Positions 58,001 through 64,000 of a stretch of 64,000 bases of DNA are shown piece by piece. The notes under the pieces were generated by a model. It searched no databases. It was not told the DNA's origin and saw nothing but the letters and a program-made list of their open reading frames with translations. This DNA is from Pisolithus tinctorius (taxonomy: Eukaryota; Basidiomycota; Agaricomycetes; Boletales; Pisolithaceae): assembly GCA_024663395.1 (NCBI GenBank), contig JANFAH010000012.1, positions 1,550,001-1,614,000 on the forward strand. The letters are read 5' to 3'. Both the position numbers and the translations under genes were made by a program. The first letter of the stretch is position 1; each line of letters starts with the position of its first letter.

Positions 58001-58999
58001 AAAAAGGAAGCAATCGAAGACCTCAGGAAAGTCGCAGACCACACACTCATATTCACTGACGGATCCTGCACAGGAGGTCATGTGGGCGCAGCTGCAGCCC
58101 TGTTCGTAAACCACCGACACATAGCCACGCTTCGATATCACCTCGGTCACGAATCGAAACATACGGTCTTTGAAGCGGAAGCGGCAGCAATGCTGCTAGC
58201 AACACAACTCCTGAAAACAAGAAATGAAGTCACATTCCCAGCTACGATACTCGTCGACAACCAGGCAGCGATAAGATCTAGTGAGCGCCCGTCTGCCAAA
58301 CCAGGTCACCACCTACTCTTGCGTTTCAGATCGTCCATCCGCAAAATTCTCAATAGACAAGAGCTCACGAGGAAAGATATCACGGTACGATGGATAGCGG
58401 GACATATGGATGTGGAGGGGAACGAGCTCGCAGACAGAGAGGCAAAAACAGCAGCAACAAGACCCGAATCCTCCAGCCCGCCAAAAGATCTACCCCTCCC
58501 GTTGAGGGACCGACTACCTCAAAGCGTATCTGCTCTCAAACAAGTTCACACCGCAAAACTAAAGTCCCTATGGGTGAAGGAATGGAAAAACTCCCCCCGC
58601 TATCGTCGCATATCCACCATAGATCCCCAACTGCCCAGCAACTCGTTCACAAAACTAGCCGCTCTGCTACCGAAGAAGCAAACCGGAACGTACATACAAC
58701 TTCGCACAGGCCACATTCCACTTAACAGCTACCTCTACCGATTCAAGCGAAGCGACTCACCTTACTGTCTACAGTGCGGAGACAACAGGCCAGAAAACAT
58801 ACACCACTACATTTACCAGTGCCCAAGATATGACAGAGAACGTCATATACTTCGCAACGCGCTAGGAAGAGATGCCAACTCGTTGACGTTCCTGCTCTCG
58901 AACAAGAAAGCCCAAACCCATTTATTCAAATATATAACGGCCACGAAACGATTACAACACACACACGGTGGGAACCCCAGACTAAACTTGAACGAATGA
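55061..58999 (+). CDS. LINE ORF2: endonuclease - reverse transcriptase - RNase H
   Basis: 1,312 residues with no break. The APE-type endonuclease spans roughly residues 1-240 (IWQQNLN, LALQEPP, WLGDFNRHHPLWD, NTDHVPILI). The reverse transcriptase spans about 460-770 (YRPIALLNTTAKLL, ALFLDIEGAFPNAV, NGIGQGDPLSMILY, and the catalytic LAFVDDTAFIA). RNase H lies near 1010-1130 (IFTDGSCTGGHVGAAAAL, the E in FEAEAAAMLLA, LVDNQAA, WIAGHMDVEGNELADREA). A terminal CLQCGDNRPENIHHYIYQC is a CCHC-type finger. It nicks target DNA and primes reverse transcription there. The ATG at 55061 lies inside ORF1, which suggests termination-reinitiation. Confidence 0.95.
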   Translation: MTPDNPHCNNALPKLRIWQQNLNTSHIALHSLINSKIAEDWDILALQEPPIDQLGNTRANARWRVVYPSTKLAQGTRPRAVTFINSRISTNSWEQIPFPSADVAVTRIRTAKGAYTLFNIYNDCKHDRTIEELNTFLASNIRDLRPTERDQMLWLGDFNRHHPLWDEERNHHLFTPTALASAQKLLELVADYGLVQALPKGIPTLQSSSSGNWTRPDNVFCTETALEDVVECNTSPENRGPNTDHVPILISLETALTPSTSSPSFNYRDVDWQKFNSTLQMELRAIGPPTTITSEQEFQNKARGVNMALRRTIEKEVPRTKPHLHNKRWWTKELTKLRNELKTLSKASFTFRALRDHPSHSLRKNKARTYNKAIQEAKKTHWRDWLEAANNEDLWIANGYISKPYGDGSKTRIPTLKGTNDEGEETTLSSNEDKSKAFARALFPPPPTHSSVPLTYDYPDPAARWTQITQDQLMRTIKGLSPYKAPGPNGVANIVFQRTPVLTDYLLPLFNAVFTLRTYYDPWRESTTVILRKPGKPDYTTPKAYRPIALLNTTAKLLSAVVADRTSYILEKHQLLPATHFGGRPGRSTEDSLLLLETTIRHAWRQKQVVSALFLDIEGAFPNAVKDRLLHNMRKRRLPLEIVQYTERLLTNRKTKIRFDDYESSWFPIQNGIGQGDPLSMILYVIYSLDLVDTAKGKKELTLAFVDDTAFIAIGKTFADTHATIADMMEREEGGYDWSDKHNSRFETSKFALMDFTLSRTKARPPLTLRNITITLSATHKFLGVILDQELRWKTHAAQAVAKGTKQALLLRRLSAASWGIPLKLMRQLYQSVVVPKVLYAAPVWLQPTYTEDHLTKTRGSKGIAKRILTVQRTAALAATGALKTTPTDALLAHTNILPAPLLIQHTLYRAALRLSSLPESHPLHPHVRRTAKTNVKRHRTALHRLVHDLKVSPGEIETINPYPIPPSALPSHTIAIATSKKEAIEDLRKVADHTLIFTDGSCTGGHVGAAAALFVNHRHIATLRYHLGHESKHTVFEAEAAAMLLATQLLKTRNEVTFPATILVDNQAAIRSSERPSAKPGHHLLLRFRSSIRKILNRQELTRKDITVRWIAGHMDVEGNELADREAKTAATRPESSSPPKDLPLPLRDRLPQSVSALKQVHTAKLKSLWVKEWKNSPRYRRISTIDPQLPSNSFTKLAALLPKKQTGTYIQLRTGHIPLNSYLYRFKRSDSPYCLQCGDNRPENIHHYIYQCPRYDRERHILRNALGRDANSLTFLLSNKKAQTHLFKYITATKRLQHTHGGNPRLNLNE

Positions 59000-59608
59000 T
59001 AACGCACCCTACAGGAAATTATGACAAATCGGAGCCGAAGACCACCAGAAAGGAGGTGCACCGTAACGAAACGCTCCCACCAGTAGAGCCTTGTGCTCCA
59101 CTCTAAGCTACGGAAGTAGCCCCAGCACGCACGTACCGTATACCCGAACCACACGCCCACACACATACCCGCCCCCTCACAACATACATCATCCGGCTTA
59201 ACGCTGAATAAACACACCCGTGTCCCCTAGATCACCTACCCTCGCCCACAAGTAACGACCTAGCGCATCAGACACTCAATCACGCACAACAGGACATAGA
59301 AGGACACGTTCACATTCAATATCAGCTAGCCTAAATGGCAGCCGGGTCAGCGTAGATAGATTAAAGCGGGCTAGCAGAAGTCTTAAGCCGATCCCACTAC
59401 AAGGCGGTGTGTCTAAAACGGCCGGCGGGAACGGCGGACTGTTGGGGAGCCAAAACTCTGCCACCAGGGCATTCACACGCTTGTGGGATTCAGGCGGGCC
59501 ACAGGGGGCCCTAGTTAGTACGCTTTACGTTAGGATAGTGCAACATAGGGCATACCAGCCCTCACGCACTTTAAATGAGATTTAAAAAAAAAAAAAAAAA
59601 AAAAAAAA

Positions 59609-59620
59609 GGCTTCAGGGCT
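59609..59620. repeat. Right target-site duplication of LINE
   Basis: GGCTTCAGGGCT immediately after the poly-A, matching 53008-53019. Confidence 0.85.
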
Positions 59621-59740
59621 GCGCAGTAACAGAACGGAGTATTAGACGGAACGAAAGTCGGATTGGAAATTCTAGTCACCACACACCATGCAACAAGAGG
59701 TCGTACATATACAGATCACTGGACTCTCACGGAAATCATC

Positions 59741-61099
59741 TTAAACGTTCTCCACTTGCTCTTCCAAATAAGTCCACAATTCTTTTCCAAGTTGCGGATC
59801 CTGTGTATATGAGTGGCATTCCCCCACCCGCGCCCATGGCACGAAGTGCTGCAGGCACATAGATCAGTTTTGCTATATATCGCGCGAACAAGGGAAAGGA
59901 GAGATCGGCACCTGACCGCCAAGTCCAGCAGTCTCCAGCGATGTACCCGCGTACAGTTGCGTGAGCGCACCGTCCGAGACTTGGTACAGAACCACGCCCT
60001 TGAAGCACAAAGTAACACATCAACAAGAGCACAGAATGACATGGCACAGCATACCGCGATCCATCGAATAATGCCTGTGTGATTCCGAAAAAGTTTGGTC
60101 GCAATCAGACCTAGTTCCAAGGTTCAGGAGGTCGCCATACGCGCAGAAAAATCCGAGACAGACCTGGGTTGGCAGAGGTCGACACTATACCCTGATCTCC
60201 GTACCGGCGGTACAACTCCGCAGAGAATACGACGTTAGCCTGACGAGTTCATCTCAGAAGATCATGCACATATACAGGTTGGTCATATGGTCATAGCCAT
60301 ACCGCTTTACTCTGGCAATACAATGACACCGCGTGCTGCGCTCTCCGTTTTGGAGTGTCTTTGAAAGTGTCGAAGTCAAGACTTCCGAACCAGTGTGCCG
60401 TCGAAGAGGTGTTCACAACGCGGACAGTACCAGCAGGAGAGGACTTTGCGGTTGAAAGAAGGATAGGAAGGAGGAGTTTAGTAAGGTAAAAGTGACCAAG
60501 TACGTTAGTGCCGAATTGCAGGTCATATCCGTCATCTGTGAGCAGTTCAACGGGCGGGTGCATGACACCTCTAAAGAGAGGCGCAAGTCACGAAAAATGT
60601 GTGTACGGATTCGAATCATACATGCATAAACTCACGCATTGTTGAAGAGCACGTGGAGCTGCGTTTCCTTGCTGTCATGTAAATATGGATATGTACAGTG
60701 AAGAAACGATGACGAGAAACCTAGTACATACCTCAGAAACTCCTCGGAAGCTTCTTTGATGGACCGGAGGTTGGCAAGGTTTAGCTTGAGGAGATGTGCA
60801 TCGCGGCCAATGCGTTCCTTGAGTTCCTTGAGAGCCGCCTCTCCTTTGGCAGTATCCCGACAGGCAATCCAGACTTTGGCGTTCTTCGTAAGAAGTACCT
60901 AGGAAGTCCGGAACGTGAGCAGTTAACGCGTATCCGGAACACCTTTAATTGGCAACCATACTCTAGCGGTTTCTTTACCGATCCCGGCATTAGCGCCAGT
61001 TACAAGGACAACCTTTCCAGTCAGGTCGGGGATATCGTCAGTTGTGAACTTTGGCCTCGGCGGAACGAATTCGCTGAGGAACGAGAATGTATGACCCAT
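59741..61099 (-). CDS. Short-chain dehydrogenase/reductase (retinol-dehydrogenase/WWOX-like)
   Basis: The ATG at 61099 gives [20 protein letters not shown]. Exons 61099-60962, 60898-60732, 60671-60636, 60570-60303, 60239-60164, one from 60074, and two more chain in frame to a TAA at 59741-59743, for about 310 residues. The Rossmann motif [11 protein letters not shown], then WIACRD, LNLANL, NNAG, NTSST and the catalytic YCQSK (YxxxK) are all present. The C-terminal part reads [11 protein letters not shown], then HFVPWARVG, then [12 protein letters not shown]. Such enzymes use NAD(P)(H) to oxidise alcohols or reduce carbonyls. The substrate is unknown. Seven introns and no lesion. Confidence 0.88.
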
Positions 61100-61347
61100 G
61101 AGGATGAGTGCTGGCAGGTTCTGATTGGGGGGGTCCCGTTAGCCGAATATGCGGGCGACGAAATAATGCTAATGCAAGTGTATTGGATCACAACGAGTAG
61201 TCCGTTCTGTCTTTCAGCTGCTCAAGAAGAACTGGCCGGAAGAACTGTGTCCTTATATACGTTCAGAGTGTAGCGGGAGACAGACGAGTAACCAAGAAGG
61301 AATACAAGGGAAAAGGAGGAAAAGGAAAAGACCACAGGTAACAGTCC
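61100..61347. other. Upstream region of the dehydrogenase gene
   Basis: Short intergenic stretch between the dehydrogenase start and the Harbinger terminus. No gene was seen. Confidence 0.4.
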
Positions 61348-61541
61348 TAAGGGCCCGTTCGGCAGCCCTCCGTTTCCGTTCGTTTGCAACCGTTCTGTTT
61401 CGTTTTGATTTCCCACGGTTTGCAAACGGACGAGTCTGCCCTTGCTGTTTCGAAACAGTCTGTCACGCTCCGTTTTACCTTGGGATACTATATCTTCAAG
61501 TTTCGTACTACTAATACCCTACTACCACTGTCTTTACAAGT

Positions 61542-62679
61542 ATGGCTCATACATCTCAGGCCACCCATCAAGCTCCTGCAAGTTCCACAACTTCTTGTGA
61601 CAATACAAAGGCTCCTCGTAATGCCAAGTGGAGCACCAGTGATGATACAGCACTCGTCGACACCCTCAAGACCTTTGCAAGTGGGAATTCTGCAGATAAT
61701 GGGACTTTCAAGTCTGTAGCATTCACGGCTGCTGCAAAGGCACTCGAGCACAGCCATGAGGCAAGTGGTGGTGCCCCGAAGACTGCGAGGAACTGCTCTC
61801 GTCGTTGGGCTACGGTGATTATCATTTCTGACTGCTTTGTGTGATATCTCTGAAGCTCGAGCATCACACTAGCTCAAGGCCAATTGTCTCATTGTGCAGC
61901 GGTTGATCACTGCCTCTGGCTTTGGTTGGGATGAGATGACGAAGATGGCCACTGCTGAAGAATCTGTGTGGGCGAAATACCTGGAGGTAAGTCTACGGAC
62001 CCAGTTCTCTTATGAACATATTTTCAGCCATGTTGTAGGCCCATCCCAAGGCAAAGCCTTGGCATTACAATCCTTTCCCACTCTATGACGATATTCTTAG
62101 TCTCATTGAAGGGCGTCATGCTACTGGGGAGGGTGCCCTTCACATCCCTGATACAGGCAGGTCTATTTCATTAACTCCAGAGGCTGGCGAGAGTATTTTG
62201 TGGCCTTCCACTGATGAGGAAGAGGAAAATGAGGTGTGTAATTGTGTACAATTTATTTATTATGACCCACCTTCACAATCTTGTAGACCCCTATATCCTC
62301 TCACAGACTGAAGTGAGAACGTGCTGCCAGTACCTCCCCTGATACCCCAGCACCTTTGTTGAAGAAAAAACGTGCCAAGGTGACTGGTCCTGCAGCAATC
62401 CTTGGAGTTGCTGATGCACTGGCTGCCGTTGCTTCTTCACTCAACACTCCTCCGGAGATTCAGACTCTTGATACTTTTGGAGTTTTCCCTCCCACTCCAA
62501 AGAGGCGTATGGATGCTATTGCAGCAATATCTGGTGATATCAACTTGTCTACCCAGGAACGTGTAAAGGCAATTTCTCTCTTTTCCAAGGACATAGCTAA
62601 GGCAGATGCATATCTTGCTGTTTCTGATGCCACCATTCGTTCTGCATACATACAGTTGGAACTTGCCAATGCTACATAA
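61542..62679 (+). CDS. Harbinger ORF1, Myb/SANT-like DNA-binding protein
   Basis: Exon 1 (61542-61814) starts MAHTSQATHQAPAS and carries a trihelix/Myb-like stretch (KWSTSDDTALVDTLKTFA, then CSRRWAT). It joins 61873-61986 (LKANCLIVQRLITASGFGWD) and 62039-62233 (AHPKAKPWHYNPFPLYDDI) in frame. A C-terminal exon up to 62679 reads KKKRAKVTGPAAILGVADAL and is helical, but its join near 62300-62350 is not resolved, so the copy may be damaged there. In Harbinger elements this protein binds the terminal repeats and helps the transposase into the nucleus. Confidence 0.8.
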
Positions 62680-62689
62680 TCATTTCATC

Positions 62690-64000
62690 CTAGCTCTCCC
62701 TAGTATACCCAACATACTGTGCCCACATTGCTTTTGCAATTGAATCCCGTTTTTCACTTGCCCTACTTTGTTCTGCTGGTGTGATTGTGTGACCAAAGTC
62801 TGCTGGTGCCCTTTCACTCAGGTGAGTTGTAGGCCTTTGATGGGTTCCTGAGATCCCATCAAATTCCCCAGTGTCATCAGGGTCATGAGTGCGGATGAAG
62901 TTATGGAGAACACAAAGGGCAGGAACCAGCTTTGCTTGTACTTGAAGGTCATACTCTGGAGCAGCCACCATAAGGCAGAAACGTCGTTTGACAACTCCAA
63001 AAATGCGCTCAACAACATTGCGAGCCTGTGCATGGTGGAGATTATACAGTTCTTTGTAATCTCGAGGCCTGTAATTTTGGCATGTCAACAGAGTATTATC
63101 ATTGAAATGCAGGAATAAAGAAAACCTTTGAGAAGATTGTGACCACTCCTTAAGATGATAGCGGACACCACGGTAAGGAACCAATAAGGAGTCACATATT
63201 CCAAACCCTGCATCTGCCAGGTAGCACAGGCCTGGCGGGATTGCAAAGTCAGTCCGTCGAGCAGAATCATAAATGCGACTATCTGCTGCACTCCCCTCCC
63301 AGCCAGCCAAAATATAGCAAAATTGCATGTCAAATGTGCATGCTGCAAGAATGTTCTGTGAGAGGCGACCTTTGCGATTGCGATAGCGAGTAGTGAGTGC
63401 ATCATCAGGGACAAAGATGTCAATGTGAGTGCCATCAATTGCACCTCGGCAGTCTTTGAAAAAGGGGTAGAACTTTGGATCAGCTTGAATCTTGGGAGGA
63501 ACAAGGTCATCGGGTGGAAGGTGAACATATTTATTGTAGAACCGTGGGGAGATAGTCATATCAAGAAGACGAAGAAAAATTCTGAATATACATTAATATA
63601 TTTTCTCATTAATAAATAAACATTCTTACTCACTTTGAGATAGTATCTGCACTGTGCTGAAAACGCTCCTGCATATCTCTGTTTGTTGCCCCTGCACAAC
63701 ACATACGTAAAAATATTGCCAACTGCTCCTCTGCAGAAATGTGCTTTGAATTGGAAAGTCCTGCATACTCCCCAAGCTCATGTTGGAGGCGGTGAAAGGT
63801 AGGCTTGGACATTCCCATCATATTATAGAAGCGGCGAGGATGTCCAAATAACAGCTCACGAACCCATGCATGACCAGTCAAGATTGAGGTGTGCTGTGGC
63901 ATCTTGTCTATAGATGGTAGAATGGCCATTGTGACAGCAGCAGCAACTGCTGCTACTTTCTTTTTATGGTGGTAGGATAATGATCTCAAGGCTTTCAAGG
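62690..64000 (-). CDS. PIF/Harbinger DDE transposase (DDE_Tnp_4), 5' end cut by window
   Basis: Reads from the window edge: an N-terminal helix-turn-helix-like part (MGMSKPTFHRLQHELGEYA, LAIFLRMCCAGATNRDMQER), an intron near 63.6 kb, then the catalytic core with first D in DCRGAIDGTHIDIF, second D in YLADAGFGICD and E in NVVERIFGVVKRRF. A second short intron lies inside WSQSSQR|PRDYKELYN near 63.1 kb. It ends YVGYTRES and a stop at 62690. The gene is convergent with ORF1, only about 10 bp apart. The start codon lies beyond 64000 or is not visible. No lesion was seen in the core, so it is possibly functional. Confidence 0.88.

Larger units (their letters stand above)
53020..59608 (+). mobile_element. 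Full-length LINE retrotransposon (Tad/I-like, with RNase H)
   Basis: A 6.6-kb element with about 200 bp 5' leader, two long ORFs, a 584-bp 3' untranslated region and 25 terminal A residues (59584-59608). It is bounded by a 12-bp target duplication. Both ORFs are intact, so it is a recent and possibly active copy. ORF2 order (endonuclease, reverse transcriptase, RNase H, CCHC) fits fungal Tad1 or I-type clades. Clade choice needs a tree. Confidence 0.92.
61348..64000. mobile_element. PIF/Harbinger DNA transposon, left part
   Basis: The terminus GGGCCCGTTCGGCAGCCC begins at 61351, directly after TAA, the TWA-type 3-bp target expected of PIF/Harbinger. Inside are a plus-strand Myb/SANT-like gene and a convergent minus-strand DDE transposase gene, the standard two-gene set. 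The right terminus lies beyond the window. Confidence 0.85.

Noticed and set aside
59575..59862. Open frame beginning with a lysine run
   Set aside because: The lysines are the poly-A tail of the LINE; the rest is antisense to dehydrogenase exons.
60794..61273. 159-codon plus-strand frame
   Set aside because: Antisense to the first two dehydrogenase exons, which carry the Rossmann motif and splice in frame.

Overview
The window reads as nuclear DNA of a mushroom-forming basidiomycete (Agaricomycetes). The evidence is: genes cut by many short GT-AG introns (about 45-70 bp); families I associate with that class (a DUF6698 protein, an expanded multi-pass membrane family, a GTPase joined to TPR and HET domains, DUF6570/Helitron helicases); and a heavy, varied transposon load. 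No bacterial-type operons, tRNA, rRNA or CRISPR arrays were seen. All gene models were spliced by eye; where the frame closes across every junction I say so.

Layout. 1-1.2 kb: end of an unidentified element with a hypothetical gene and a palindromic terminus. 1.5-9.1 kb: lineage-type genes (F-box/LRR-like, a hypothetical gene, an eight-exon DUF6698 gene) mixed with tandem repeats. 11.0-16.2 kb: a 16-exon amino-acid/GABA-type permease and a mitochondrial ACOT9-type acyl-CoA thioesterase, both on the minus strand. 16.6-41.2 kb: three secreted FAD amine (polyamine-type) oxidases on the plus strand. Copies 1 and 2 lie in a segmental duplication of over 4 kb and copy 3 is more diverged. Copy 1 has a frameshift. 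Copies 2 and 3 look intact. A relic of the thioesterase and an intact BolA2/Fra2-like gene lie between copies 2 and 3.

Between copies 1 and 2 sits a 10.8-kb element (20,948-31,779). It has about 200-bp terminal inverted repeats and a 6-bp target duplication. It carries an F-box gene, two other minus-strand genes and a decayed Helitron-type Rep/Pif1 helicase. True Helitrons have neither long inverted repeats nor target duplications, so this is the most unusual mobile-element architecture in the window.

41.8-44.4 kb holds a multi-pass membrane protein gene. 47.3-52.6 kb holds a 14-exon gene whose frame stays open from a P-loop GTPase through eight TPR units of exactly 135 bp to a HET (heterokaryon incompatibility) domain. 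This looks like an NLR-like receptor with a GTPase in place of NACHT. 53.0-59.6 kb is a full-length LINE (gag-like ORF1, endonuclease/RT/RNase H ORF2, poly-A, 12-bp target duplication). 59.7-61.1 kb is a short-chain dehydrogenase. From 61.35 kb to the window edge lies the left part of a PIF/Harbinger transposon with its Myb-like and DDE transposase genes.
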